64,000 nucleotides of DNA from Cyathus striatus (GCA_025738555.1 JAOVFP010000001.1:310001-374000), one strand, 5' to 3'; positions 24,168-35,542 are shown, counted from the first letter of the stretch. Program-made: numbers and translations. The notes: generated by a model not told the origin, from the sequence alone.

Positions 24168-24250
24168 CGGCATATCAACATCTCACGTGATGCAAGATTA
24201 CAAAGACTCGGGTTCGAGTTCGACTCCCGCTAGTATCGTCACTACAGTTC
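24168..24250 (+). repeat. tRNA-like unit, second subfamily
   Basis: GCATATCAACATCTCACGTG is followed by GATTACAAAGACTCGGG and a B-box-like GAGTTCGACTCCCGC, ending GTCACTACAG. The unit at ~10940-11035 (minus strand) is its sister, and the two share flanking family R sequence as well, so the unit is embedded in a longer repeat. Confidence 0.45.
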
Positions 24251-24529
24251 TTTTGTGGACAACCACCGCACTCGTGAGTCGTATTGGCTCAAATTTAATT
24301 ATCTCATAAGAAGATACATCATACTTGTCTTTTTAACGTGCACTGTACGTAAGTGTACCATGTGAACAAGATTAATGTACTAGTAGGTAGATATTGCAAC
24401 ACCTCTTGTCGCATGTACGATCAGAGTCAACTAGTAAAAATATCTATTGGGCTGGCGGAGAGGGAACATACGTTACTGGGCTCTTGATTTTTAAGTACAA
24501 GATTAACATGAACCACGCACATATCCATG

Positions 24530-25356
24530 CTATATTCGTCGCTGTATCAGTTTCTCCAAGGTACGATCCAAAATCCGTATGTCATCTGCCATCCTTATAA
24601 TCAGATCTTGAGAAGTTCGCCCGTCAGTCAGCTCTGGATTAAGCCTGACAACGGGATACGACACTTCTCCATCCTTTCCTCCCCAGTCGAAATCTACTAA
24701 CTGGACACGACCATCATTTCCACTGATGATATTTGCGTCCCGTAAATCGCCATGAACGAAACCTTGATCATGAAACTCTGCAACAAGCTTTTTCAAATCG
24801 CTCTTCCAGGTTTTTAAGTGTTCCGCAATATGTTCGTGCATAGAAATAGGAACTGCATCAACAAGATATTCCATAGCAATTCCATACCAGCCTCCAGGAA
24901 GACGTTGGTATGCAAGTAGTTTTGGTGCATGACTGGCTACAGTGCAAATGCTATGCAATTCGGGACAGTACTGACGAGAGAACTTGACTAAGATGGGTTG
25001 GCTGTCCTGGATAGTTCTTGCTGAGTAAATATTCCGATTATGCTCAAGATCGAAAAAATCATATATTTGGAAATCAAGGAAGTCCCTGCTCTCCGAATTG
25101 CAGCTGTTCCATCGATGGAGCTTGGATACTCCGGGGATATGTATGCCCTTCATGGGTTTTATCTTAAGCAATCGATTTTGGACAAGATCGTCTTGAATGC
25201 GAGCTTGGAGCACCGATGCAGCAGTGAACGCTCGATACAAAGTATTACGATCACGACCTTCCGATGCCGAGCGAATGCACGACAACGCCGGCGTAAGGCC
25301 CACAATACGAAACTGAGTATCAAGACTCAATATAGCATAGAATTTGACTTCATGTG
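24530..25356 (-). CDS. Kinase-like C-terminal exon of the disrupted gene
   Basis: About 275 codons to a stop at 24530-24532. Visible landmarks in order are SLTP-like GLTPALSCI, ASEGRDR, the lysine strand ILVKFSRQY, the hinge-side LPGGWYGIAMEYL, HGDLRDANI, DFDWGGKDGE and NPELTDGRTS. The Asp in HGDLRD and the first Asp of DFDWGG are present, so the kinase core is not obviously dead. The stretch is uninterrupted, unlike the upstream exons, so it may have decayed later or could still be expressed from another start. Confidence 0.65.
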
Positions 25357-25411
25357 CTGATGATGAAAAATGTGAGCTTAATGAGTTAAAAACTAATCGA
25401 CCCATTCGCAC
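25357..25411 (-). other. Predicted 55-bp intron
   Basis: GT (GTGCGA) to AG (CATCATCAG) on the minus strand. Removing it joins two frames in phase 1 across a point where related proteins are continuous. An alternative 37-bp intron using GTTTTT shares the same acceptor and phase but would be unusually short. Confidence 0.55.
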
Positions 25412-25978
25412 CAATAATCGTAATTCCGAGACCAGGAATCCGGTTCAGCCCCTCGACCTCATTAGGAAAACGTTCCATTCCATGAATGATTGAATGGGCA
25501 AAATGACCAATCAGCTTGACATCAGGGATATCTGAGTTTCCTACATGTATATTTCGGAACTCGGAGATAATTGATGCAACGCTGTAGATAGTGTACTGGG
25601 CACCTGTTGTCCCTTGGTCAGCAGTGAGAACAGGGATACAGTCACCATTGTATCTTGCAGCAAATATTTCGTTAAGTAGATCTATCCCACTGCTCTTTCT
25701 CTCATGGTCATTCGCAAAAAATTTACACATTTCTTCTGCGAAATCGTCGACTGCGCCTTGAAGCATAGGGACGTTAACGAGATTGAGCCCCCGAACATCA
25801 GTGCGACCATCGTAGATGTCAAGAAATTCTCCAAATGCATCATAGAGTAATGTAAGGGTGAAGGTGCGCTTGCACCTCAACAAAGAAATTATAATGCGAG
25901 TCGGTCGAACGTCCGTTCTTCCTGCGGCGTTCTAAGGTGTCGAGAAAGAGAGGGTAAATTTCACTGAGTTGCCAGAAA

Positions 25979-26115
25979 GTAGATACAGGGAATTTTTAGT
26001 AAGTCGGAAAAAGAATATTACTTAATATACTAAGCGGATATTAAAGGGTCCAGAGTCACGTGATTATCGAAAACAATATCGAATTTTGTAGTGCAGGCAG
26101 ATCGCCTGCTCTACA
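25979..26115 (-). mobile_element. Short hairpin-ended insertion in the SAM/kinase gene
   Basis: On the minus strand the insertion starts GTAGAGCAGGCGATCTGCCT, a hairpin (GCAGGC / GCCTGC), and ends near CCCTGTATCTAC, giving short inverted tips GTAGA...TCTAC. Coding sequence resumes on the far side (a tryptophan-containing stretch and a RRRKNG motif). The same tip, TGTAGAGCAGGC with a hairpin, starts the insertion at 54665, so this is a small mobile family. It adds about 16 wrong residues and a stop to the SAM exon. Confidence 0.55.
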
Positions 26116-26606
26116 AGTAAGGAAGTCGATGGAATGCCATTGTCTTCAAACGGTCGATCATCGAATATCCTCTCCTCTAAGATTTCTTGCATGGGTTCAT
26201 AGATGGATGGCCTAGCAAGAGATGAAGGGGGCAATATCACTGTATTTCGCCGCTTAATTCGAGATAGAAGGTCCTCATCAGAAAGGGGTCGGGTATGTTT
26301 TTCTGGTCCTACGAACAACGTTAGAGCCAGGAGCGGAATAAATTCAACGAATTGTGAGTTACTTGGTATAGAAATCCCTTTTTGCGTTTTGAGATCTTCA
26401 ACGAGCCACTCAATGCTTTTGCAATGTCCAATCGGAAGTCCAATATATTGAAGATCCTTTACTGTCAATCTTAGTAGCGGTCTACCATGGATATTCTCTG
26501 CTTTCAAGATTTCAAAATGCTGAGAATCGAGCTGGTAAGTTGCCATATTAGCTTTGAGGAACTCTTCTACATCATCGGCCGTCCACTCGGTGACTTCTAT
26601 TGACAT
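26116..26606 (-). CDS. SAM-domain exon of the disrupted gene
   Basis: Encodes WTADDVEEFLKANM and then GRPLLRLTVKDLQYIGLPIGHCKSI, the core helices of a SAM domain over about residues 5-75, followed by a linker. An upstream Met at 26627 is in frame, but the start at 26606 fits the usual MS-x-x-V-x-x-W opening of this domain. In CRN-like fungal proteins this N-terminal domain is thought to mediate protein-protein contact. Confidence 0.6.
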
Positions 26607-26639
26607 CAGCTTAGATGGAATAATCATGTGCGCCGTGAG

Positions 26640-27300
26640 GAGGAAACAGTTTGGGTACGTGAGTGGGAGGAGCCAGAGGGTATAACAAAGGGGCCTTCGT
26701 ATATATATCCAGGAGTTGGCTTCAAATGGCTAATACAGTTGATATAGTTAATACAATACAGTACGTACTAGGGAGAGATGTCACAGTTGCATATTGTGTT
26801 ACGCATCGGCAACTTCTTATTCAACGTTCAGCTGTGTAGCGCGGCGATTTGCTTCTCAACTTAACGCGACTTAATGATGCCACCAGCTTATAAGGACCAT
26901 AAACAGACATTAATCATACTGTTAAATATCCATCTACCCAAAATAATTAACATCAAAACTTCTTATCTCCCTCGAATCCTACCAATTCAAGTCATAAATC
27001 ACACCTCCTCCCAAAGCCAGAAATAAAGACGACGAACCTTTAACCCGATAATCCGCTCCTCATCAGCCAACGCCGCCTTATAGCTGAACACCTCTTTCGA
27101 AGTCTACGGATATAAGGCAACCACGAAACCACAGGCTCCAGAAAAGCGCTTTCCGAATCCGAGCGAGCAGAGCTTGTGCTTGGGCCTATAGCAAGCTCCT
27201 ATTTATAATTTTACGAAATCGTATCGCTAGTAGCTCGTAGAACGATAGCGTTGTGAACTCTCCCACGCCGAAAGTTCAAAACCTCGATATGACGCTCGTG
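26640..27300. other. No recognised gene
   Basis: Intergenic sequence upstream of the SAM/kinase gene; any promoter would lie at its left end. No repeat or frame of note. Confidence 0.3.
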
Positions 27301-27329
27301 GCCACCTGGAACGGAAGATGAGAGATGGA

Positions 27330-28385
27330 CAGAACGAGTCCCGCTAGTGGTCGTTATATATTCGGAGAGTTCGTGGGCGTAGCTGAACCACCAGGCAACT
27401 TGGGGACCCCATTCGGTCTAGCATATCGTGAATTTGTTAGGGTCAGGGTGGGTTTCTTTGGTGAAGCATATGGAGAGGAGTAGGGTGGGTTCGCGGAAGT
27501 TGTGTAGTGATGTTACGCCGTTGAGGTTGTTAAGTTGTGTGAAGGAACTGGGATAGGTAAGCGGGAGAACGATGACATATGATCTGGAATTCCAAGAACC
27601 TCAGCCCGCCTCACCATCAGAATACTTCTCAACCCAGCTCACCGCAGAAAGATCACCTCACCCCGTCACCTCTTTCTCCCCTCCAACCTGACTCTTCCCA
27701 CTGACGACGCATAAAAGCCTCCAGGGAAGGGAGAACGAGCTCATGAGGCTTATCACGGTGTACGACGAAGGTGAAACTCTAAAATGGTCTTTAGTCAATG
27801 CATTGCGGGTGTGTGTTGTGAAGAGTATGAGGGCGGCTTGCGGGCGGTTTCTGAATGGATTTGAAGGTATAGCAGGAGTTGATATATGAGGGAGAGGAGA
27901 GGAGAATGGATGACATTCCCCACGGGATATGAATGTCGATACTTCGATTCCGTGATTTAAACGTGGGGGGAGGAGGGAGGAGGAGGGATTTGACTGGGCA
28001 TGGATGGGTATCTGAATCGATAGTGTAATTTGGAAGGACCTAAAGATGTAAACGCGGTTGAAAGCGGATCGTCGTTCCGAGCTAGCATGTGGTAGTATTT
28101 GGGGCTGTGTAATGGAGGCGTGGTTCTCAAACACTTACCAAACAGAGTGGAGTGGTAGCGCCTAGGTAGCACTCGCCGTTCTTGCGATCCCAAATAATTT
28201 TCACTCACTTTGCACTTATGTTTGGATGAAGTTCGCATACTTGTGAACACAAACGTACTGAAGATTTTTACGATCATATTTGTGATTTAAATGTCGATGA
28301 AACTAACAGGTACACCAAGTACTATTCTAACCCACTGTGTTCCACAAGTTCCCAAGCTCGCCACTGTCCCGAAAAGTTGGTTCAT
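27330..28385 (-). pseudogene. Decayed unit of the tandem F-box-like cluster (copy 1)
   Basis: Reading leftward it contains a 5' block (28385-28085) shared with 13525-13660 and, more diverged, with 31615-31390; a block 28050-27610 collinear with 30290-29850 (AAAAGCCTCCA, GAGCTCA, GCGGTTTCTAATTGG-like); and a block 27415-27340 collinear with 29640-29570. Frames are short and inconsistent. The F-box-like part present in the other copies was not found here. I infer a decayed gene or a segment of a repeated gene cluster. Confidence 0.4.
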
Positions 28386-28489
28386 CAGTGCGGAAAACGA
28401 CCAGGAATAATAAAAAAGCAAGTTATTCTAAATTGAGAAGCTTCTCCACAACATGTTATTTACATTAGATACTAGATTACCAGTGGCAG

Positions 28490-28790
28490 TATAGGGCAAC
28501 GGCGAATGGCTACCCCTTTTCACATTAGTAGGTGCAGAGTGAGTTCGATTCTCACTACTTACTGTCATGTCTTATTAGATTCCCCTCCAATATATTTTTT
28601 ATACTGTGTATGTGAACTCATCGTGAACAGACGCTTGCAGCAACCATTTTATGTAACTTTTATCTTCCGTAAATATTCCAATTCACCGGTGTGGTTTACC
28701 ATTCATCTCATCGAATATCACGGCGATATAAGTAGGTGTGCACGTTAACGTTCGAGTCTCACTGCTGTCTCACTGATTATAGAGGATAAC
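28490..28790 (+). repeat. Pair of tRNA-like units
   Basis: Unit one (~28490-28573) reads GGCAGTATAGGGCAACGGCG ... GTGAGTTCGATTCTCAC, with a perfect 5-bp T-arm-like stem and a B-box-like core. Unit two (~28720-28780) ends GTTCGAGTCTCACTGCTGTC. The pair repeats the ~200-bp spacing seen at 31980-32225. Confidence 0.45.
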
Positions 28791-28975
28791 TTACTGCCAG
28801 TGACTGTAGTAATATATATATCAGTTCTGCATACTATAATTTTAGGACTGTTTTGCGAGCAATAAGATTCACCGAACCTACTTCAACGGTGACTTAGTAC
28901 CTGTTCAAAAGTGTCTTCATGACTACGGAAGTTGAATTATTACCACTAGGGCACATATTAAACTATAGACATGTA

Positions 28976-29443
28976 CTAACACAGTAAAACTATCAAATCG
29001 TTCTCGTCGACGAAGTCAACTGCTAGCTTCCCCACTGATATCTCGTTCCACTGAACCGCATCCTCCTGATGACCGGGTAGAGAAGCGTATTGAATCGCTT
29101 GTGTCACACCACGACGAGTTCCAACACCGAGAAAATACGCTTCAAGACTGAGATCGTAGATCTCCGTTGACGAGTGGGAAACTTCTACATTGAGAATGAA
29201 CTTGTATGAGATTGTTCTCCATGCTCGTTCATGGTCTTGGAGCAATGTAAGACGTTTTGATATTGGAAACGAGGAAGAGAACGGGGCATCTTTGACGTCT
29301 GCTTTGCCTTTTGCGAGAGTGTATTGGTGTTGGAGGGTTCTTGTGATTGTGTGGTGCAGGAACCAGGAGGTGAATGTGCATGCGAGTAGGGAGCGCATAG
29401 TATAGATGAGGAGATCGAGTGGGAGGGTGGGAATGAGGGGGAA
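28976..29443 (-). pseudogene. F-box-like protein gene fragment
   Basis: The 140-codon frame 29398-28976 contains RLTLLQDHERAWRTI and, near its end, a VDF-type motif in VGKLAVDFVDEN followed by DLIVLL. This layout fits the many Agaricomycete F-box proteins (LLxDYxxAWxxLxW ... DLLVLL). In the same frame, upstream of the Met, is LPLDLLIY, which resembles the start of an F-box helix, but a stop lies about 20 codons further up. The gene ends about 140 codons in, far short of the ~400-500 usual for the family. F-box proteins recruit substrates to SCF ubiquitin ligases; this copy looks inactive. Confidence 0.45.
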
Positions 29444-29479
29444 TGAGGAGCATTAGAGAAAGAAGGGGAGAAGGACATG

Positions 29480-30290
29480 ACTGTTGCTGTTGCTGTTGCT
29501 GTTGCTGGGGTTGAGTGGATGGATGGACCTACAGATGTTGAACGAGCCTCGAGGATCATCTGGGAGTGCCAGTGGTGAGTAGTTGTTATGTATTCGCAAA
29601 TTTCTTGGGCATAGCTGAACCATCGGGTTATTCGGGGACCCAATCAGCCATAGGTATTGAGGTCTGTGGATCATTGTGATGGGGAGGGCGTTCAGAGATG
29701 GAGAAAAAGATGGGTTGGTTTGAAGTGGTTGTGTAGTCGTGATTTGCGAGTGATGTAATTAGAGCGTGCGAGGGAGCAGGTGAGTGTGAACGAGTAGATT
29801 GTAAGCTTCTCGAATAAGATACCTCAAGAACAAGTTCTTCGTTCTACCCTTCTTCATCCTGCCCTTCCTCAGAATAACTTTCGACCCAGCTCAACGCGGA
29901 AACACACCCCCAGCCCAATTCCTATTCCTCCTCCAGATGGCTTGTCCTCGTTCAATACTTGTGTAAAAGCCTCCAACGAAGGCAAAATGAGCTCAAGCAG
30001 GTTATCAAGATGAACGATAAATGCAAAATTTTCGAAAGAGCCTTTGATCCAGTGTGTAGTGGGTGTCGATCGTGAAGACGATAAGAGTGTCTTGCGCGCG
30101 GTTTCTAATTGGATTTGAAAGTGTAGCAGAAGTTGATGTAGGGCGGGGACTGGAGGAGGAGGGATCGTGTGGACTAGGCTCTCCGCGGGATATGAATGTG
30201 GAAACTTCGGTGCCATGGTTTAGTAGTTGGGGGGGGGGGGGGGGGGGGATTTTAATGGGCGTAAGGAAGATGCTTCGTTTATGAGGGGGG
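29480..30290 (-). pseudogene. Flanking part of the F-box-like cluster, with simple repeats
   Basis: 30290-29850 is collinear with 28050-27610, and 29700-29520 with 27415-27340 and 13220-13375. The longest frame (30216-29869, 115 codons) has no domain I recognise. Two simple repeats mark it: a GTTGCT hexamer run at 29483-29510 (only one unit in the sister copy near 31372) and a run of about twenty G at 30229-30248. Confidence 0.4.
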
Positions 30291-30784
30291 GAGAGGGGAG
30301 GGAGGGATGTAGTATGTGTCTATGCTGAACCTGTCAGCATTCAGGAGGATGAAAATGTTGTGTTGGAGGGATACGACGCCGAAAGGTTTCATTTATACAT
30401 CAGATTTAGAATCAAAAACAAACATATGCAACGTACGAATTTCAGTGCCCAAATTTTCCAGTTGTAGACGTGCACCAGCGGACGGTGATCAAGCGATTGG
30501 GGGTAATCGATGCATAACACAAGTGTGTCACCGCTTATGTGCATGTGACGCTCGGTGCGCCATGGCCAATTTCCACGTTGCAAACATGGAAGATGGGTTT
30601 GAGGGCGTGTGTGTGAGCTTGATTGGAGGGGAAATGGAGGAGATGGATGTCCAGGCCAGGTGGGAAGTGCGTTGGGCTTGTTCTACTGTTGCATTCGAGT
30701 TATTGGGAAGTTGGAGAGGGATAGGGAGAAAGAGTGACGTACTAGCATAATAAAGAAACCAGCTCATGTTCATCCATCGCCAAA

Positions 30785-31165
30785 CCGAAGTCAACTACTA
30801 GCTTCCCCACTGATATCTCCCTCCACTAAACCGCATCCTCCTGATGACCGGGTAGAGAAGCGTATTGAATCGCTTGTGTCCCATGCCGACGGGTTCCAAT
30901 ACCGAGGAAATACGCTTCACAACCGAGATAGTAGATCTCTGCTGATGAACGGGATACTTCTACATTGCGAATGAACTTGTATGAGAACGTTTTCCATGAT
31001 TTTTCACAGTCTTTGAGTAACTGGAGTCGTCTTGGTGTGGATATGGGGGAGAGGGCATCTTCGACGCCTGCTTTATCCCTTACGATAGCATACTGGATGC
31101 GCGGGGTACATTTGATGGTGTGCTAGAGGAAATGTAATGTGAGTGTGCATGCAAGGAAGGAGCGT
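30785..31165 (-). pseudogene. Second F-box-like fragment, with in-frame stops
   Basis: This is a tandem copy of 29010-29400. The minus-strand translation keeps RLQLLKDCEKSWKTFSYKF and EAYFLGIGTRR but has stops in the positions corresponding to FLHHTI and VQWNEIS of the other copy. The shared block AGTCAACTACTAGCTTCC near 30789 shows recent common origin. A decayed duplicate. Confidence 0.5.
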
Positions 31166-31175
31166 GTGGGGACTC

Positions 31176-31262
31176 GTAGGGCTGCTAACCATAACCGTAC
31201 ATTGAAAACGGCTACGGTACGGTTACGGTGCGCACGGATACCGTACCGTTAGAGATTTAGGA
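31176..31262. mobile_element. Terminal fragment of an ACGGTACGGTT-word element
   Basis: It starts TAGGGCTGCTAACCATAACC, the same terminus as the element at 32281 but followed by a different word, ACGGTACGGTTACGG. It contains a hairpin (ACGGTACGGT ... ACCGTACCGT). Probably a truncated or very short non-autonomous copy. Confidence 0.4.
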
Positions 31263-31389
31263 GCTCAATCAGACGGTACGCGAGGATGTGGACTTTAGGA
31301 GTTCGAGTGGGAGCGTTGTGAGGGTTGGTTTCAGGAGTATAGCAAGATAAGTTAGGTTGGGGAGGATGACACGACTGTTGCTGGGGTTG

Positions 31390-31615
31390 GGTCACGAATC
31401 GGTATGTGGTGGTGTTTGGATATGTGTAACGAAGGCATGGATCGCAAACACTTCGTTAGCAGTGTCTCTGAGCATTTTTATTCACTTTGCGCCAGTACTT
31501 CGATAAAATATCTGTACTTGTCGACGCACGCAAAAATACAATGTGAATGAAACTAAACGGTACACACATCTAGCCCGTGATCCACCTTTAAGTCGAGTCG
31601 CCACTGTCCCGACCT
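31390..31615 (-). repeat. Diverged copy of the 5' block of the F-box-like cluster
   Basis: Aligns with 28085-28385 through GTGTAA(C/T)GAAGGC, TTCACTTTGC, GAAACTAA(A)CGGTACAC and CTCGCCACTGTCCCGA. Non-coding as far as can be seen. Confidence 0.45.
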
Positions 31616-31979
31616 CCTCTTGACATGTCTATCCCAGGATGTATGTGAGTTTGATTCTCAATTCTCAATTTTAGAGCCTATCTCAATAAATTAGGTCTCG
31701 CCTGTACATTAGGACCTAACAAGAGAATTTACAAGACTAATAAATACTACTACCGTGTATCTTACACAAAAGTTTTATTTCTGCTCCCAGAGGCCAAATA
31801 GTTAAGCTGTACAACGTAGCTGTTAGCTTTCAAATTCAAGTTTCAACGTTCAACTTTTACCACTGTCACTGAAATATTACGAGTCATTTTTTGCCTGTGT
31901 ATTCAAGACTAGTCTTTGGCGGCAAGATCCAGGAGATGTACTGCAACTTTTGTTAGTATCGTGTGTAATTATATCATAT

Positions 31980-32225
31980 AGGTGGTGGTATAGAGCACCT
32001 GTGAAAGGGTATCCGTTCGCACTTTATTAGGTGCGGTGTGAGCCCGTTACTCACTACCGTCCGTCATGTAGACCTACCAGAACCTGTTTTTCTACAATAT
32101 TCTTGGATTCGCACTTACAGCATCCGTTTCTTGAACTTGTAGCTTCTGTAAAACGGTTTTGCCAGTGTAGTAGCGTACCTATACGGTCTACAGCGCAGAA
32201 TGTACGGGTTTCATACTAGAAACCC
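31980..32225 (+). repeat. Pair of tRNA-like units
   Basis: Unit one (31984-32062) reads GGTGGTATAGAGCACCTGTG ... TATTAGGTGCGGTGTGAGCCCGTTACTCACTACCGTC in register with the unit at 1551-1637. Unit two (~32162-32225) ends in a T-arm-like GGGTTTCATACTAGAAACCC. Spacing is ~170 bp. It abuts the element starting at 32281. Confidence 0.45.
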
Positions 32226-32280
32226 ATTCGAACACAAGGGCTAGACTGGGATTTTCCAATTGTATTATAACATAGATAAT

Positions 32281-35094
32281 GGGCTGCTAACTTTTCGAGT
32301 TCCAGTTAAGTTTTTCGAGTTAAAGTTAAGTTACACTTGAGTTATAGTCGAGTTCCACTTTTGAGCTCGCTTAACTTTTTCGAGTCAAAGTTAAGTTACC
32401 TCAAGTGGCCATTTTCTTATTTCGAGTGGACTCGAGTTCCCCACTTTTTTATTTTGGTGAAAGTTGAGTTCCCTTGAGTAGACTTAAGTTCCTTGCTTAT
32501 TTTTTTTTGGTGAAAGTCGAGTTCCCTTGAGTAAACTTAAGTTCCTGTCTTATTTTTATTTTGAATGAAAGTCGAGTTCCCTTTAATTATTTCGAGTCAA
32601 AGTTAAGTTCTGATATGACTAACATTTAGATGTACTTTATTATGTCAGTAGTAGCACCACCTACATAAAATAGGTAATTACGTTAGTTATATTTAGTACG
32701 AGGGGTATCTGGTTTGCAATAATGAAATAGAATGAGTTAAAGACTATTGTTTGCTTTCCAAGACTTGATTTTAATACTTCAATTGCGGTACTAGTTCAAA
32801 AACTCGGTAACCAACATTCAATTCAACTCAATAGTACTCGGTACTTCAAATTCTAATAAAAACTTCGGATACTGATTTCAGAACGTTACTCTACTTTGAG
32901 AACGGAAGTACAGCTCGGGCAGTGCTTACCTTACTCTAGCTATTCTAAACTACTTATATATTATACTTTAATTCGGCTGTACGGTATAAGTAGATAGCAT
33001 AAATAGGCTACTGACAATACTATTGATAGTTCCTGGGAGATATGGAATACCTTCCATATGCAAAATCATGCGGCTACACCTTGTTTCAGAGGTGTGGCCA
33101 CTGCTGCTGCATTGGTACTATTTCGGTACATGCGCCAGGACACGCCTCGGCCACAGGGATTCCGGAGTTAACGGCTTTTGCTGACGTGCGCATCAATAGT
33201 GCGTGATGGCAAACGTACTGTCCTTGGCTGTTTCACGCGCCATTACTATCATTTGATGAGTGATGCAAAGTCATGGGGTGTTGCAAAATGCAACTTTTTA
33301 ACACATCGGCTGGTCCGATAACATTGAAAATTAGCATATAGATGTATTTACATTTGGTATTTAAGATTCTATATTTTATTTCATACAATTCCGAGCCTAG
33401 ACAACTGATATGTACCAATTACGCCGAAATTTACTGATTATTCATACTTTACAGTTAATAACGCAGCGATAAATCAATCATACAGCATCATATCTTAGAC
33501 ATACCATTTACATACATATATAAACTATTCTGTACACGAATTTTGATTGTGTCTGGGGAGTTACGGTATATAAGTACGAAATATGTGCAAGCGTGACAAA
33601 GAGAACAGATGCAGGCTGTCACGATGTTGTCAATCACTTTGCAAAGTGCAAAACCCTTTGCAAATGTACAAGGCTAAGTGTGACCAAGTGTGACGAAATT
33701 GGCAGAACCCCATGAGTTAGGACCCTTCAGCAGAGGGTGGTTTGCACTTCAAAGACATCATATTTCCACAAAAAAAATCAGATATTCTGCAAGATGAGAA
33801 GCATCCCTTTCGAACGGTATATGCATGATGTGCGTGCGAGGTCTCGATGTGGAGATGATGTTGTATCTAAAAATGTTTGCAACACCCATCAAGTGATAGT
33901 AACACAAACTACTGTATGTAATATTGTAGGGTACTTCATACAATACAATTGTAGAACTCTTATTTTTCAAGTAAAAGTTAAGTTCCCTAGTGTAAAGTTA
34001 AGTTCCATCGAGTGGAGTCGAGTTTCTCGCTTATTTTTTTTTGAGTGAAAGTTAAGTTCTATCGAGTCAAGTCGAGTTTCTCGCTTATAATTTTTTCGAG
34101 TGTCAGTCGAGTGGAGTTAAGTTCCTCACTTAAGCTAAATTCAAGTGTCAGTTAAGTTACCATCGAGTTACGTTCGAGTGATAAATGCCACTCGACTCCA
34201 CTCGAATTTGAGTCAAGTTCCATTCGAGTTCCACTTAAGTTCCAGTTGAGTGTCTAACTTAAGTTCCTCAAGTTCCATAACAAAAAACCCATACTTTATG
34301 ACTGTCCTCATTGTTGTTGCGATCCCTTAGCTCGTTGTTTCCCACGCCCACCCCTGCCGCCACGGATGTGTAAAAATAGCGCCATCACATCATCCATCAA
34401 ATTCCCAATCATTCCACTCGCTTCCAATGCGTTGATGGTGGTGGTGTCGCGCTTCTTCCACTGCTGTGCTCAACAGTGAGCATTCATTTTGTGCATTCCT
34501 CACTCATTTTTTGTGCTCTTCTCATTATTTTTTTAATACAACAAGAAGTACATTATTTAGTATATAATATATTATTAGTTTCATAAATATAGTGTACTGT
34601 GCCTCCATAAAATTTAAAATGCATAATAATAATCTCAGGTTCTCATATAATATTCATCTATGATTTATCTGCACTGTGGAAATATTTAATATATATAGGT
34701 GCTCGCAAAAATTGGTATGAAATACTCAAAAACTCGACCATAAACGAGAATACTAGTTGCTCACTGTGTGTGACAATGATGAGCGATATGTACGCGATCA
34801 AATGCGCCGTGGAAAACAGCGCGCGGCGCACATTAATCAATTTGATGGAGAGCGCCGAGCGGCATCAAAAAATAGAATCAACATTCAGGGCGTGGGAAAT
34901 AACGACCGCGAGGCGCAATGGTGAGCGCGCAACAATTTAGTAATCCATAGAGGTGAGGAAACGTCTGTCATAAACCATACAAATCAAGATAATTTACATT
35001 TTCGAGTTACAAGTTAAGTTCCTAAGTTAAGTTCCACTTAAGTGTCAGTCGAGTTCCATTCGAGTTACCGGTAACTCGAAAAGTTGACGGCCCG
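32281..35094. mobile_element. GAGTTAAG-word TIR element, copy 2
   Basis: It opens GGGCTGCTAACTTTTCGAG and closes with the near-complement CTCGAAAAGTTGACGGCCC. Both ends are packed with GAGTTAAAGTTAAGTTCC-like words in both orientations. 33900-35094 is collinear with copy 1 at 231-1375. No transposase frame; interior frames are short. The right end lies about 450 bp upstream of the hydrolase start codon, so it may influence that promoter. The flanks do not show a clean target duplication. Confidence 0.6.
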
Positions 35095-35542
35095 TTTATA
35101 AATAGCTTCTTTTACCTAGCAGTACGATAGTACTTGCTGTGTTCTGGCGGACTGTAGGCTTTCAGATAACTCTGTATTACATATTATATCATAAAGAAAT
35201 TACAAACTCCTTGGGTTCCAAGTAAGCAGCTTACATAATCATTAGTAACTCGAAACTTTGCTATGCTGACATATTATCATCTGGCTTATGTATCATTTTC
35301 TAGGATATGCTTAATATAGATTCCGGAACTTTGGTGTTTAGTAAGACAGAACCAACATTCGTGAAATGGAGTATACGACACAAACAGGCGATCAGCACGA
35401 CACACACGGAGATAAGCATCAGAGAGGCCATATATTTCCGTCTCGCCTCCTGAGTTTGGACATTGCGCCGAGAATACGAAGACCAGCAGAAGTATTTAAT
35501 ACCTGTGTTCGACCTCGAAATGTAGCTCACATCTGCATTGAT

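Larger units (their letters stand above)
24530..26606 (-). pseudogene. SAM-domain / Crinkler-type protein-kinase-like gene, disrupted
   Basis: Reads right to left. The likely start is the Met at 26606 (MSIEVTEW). The first exon encodes a SAM domain. A middle part, 25883-25412, matches the pre-kinase region of fungal CRN-type proteins (DAFGEFLDIYDGR, then GHFAHSIIHGMERF). A 55-bp GTGCGA...CAG intron at 25411-25357 joins it in frame to the C-terminal exon 25356-24530. That exon has a kinase fold: an ATP-site lysine (VKF), a catalytic loop HGDLRDANI and a metal-binding DFDWGG in place of DFG, then the DGRTS tail typical of the family. The SAM exon is cut by a ~137-bp insertion at 25979-26115, and the frame also changes between ~25910 and 25883. 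CRN-type proteins were first described as oomycete effectors and are common in Agaricomycetes, where their role is unclear. Confidence 0.65.

Noticed and set aside
35366..35542. Upstream in-frame extension of the hydrolase
   Set aside because: The extra 59 residues have no family match and overlap an antisense frame; the Met at 35543 gives a normal length.
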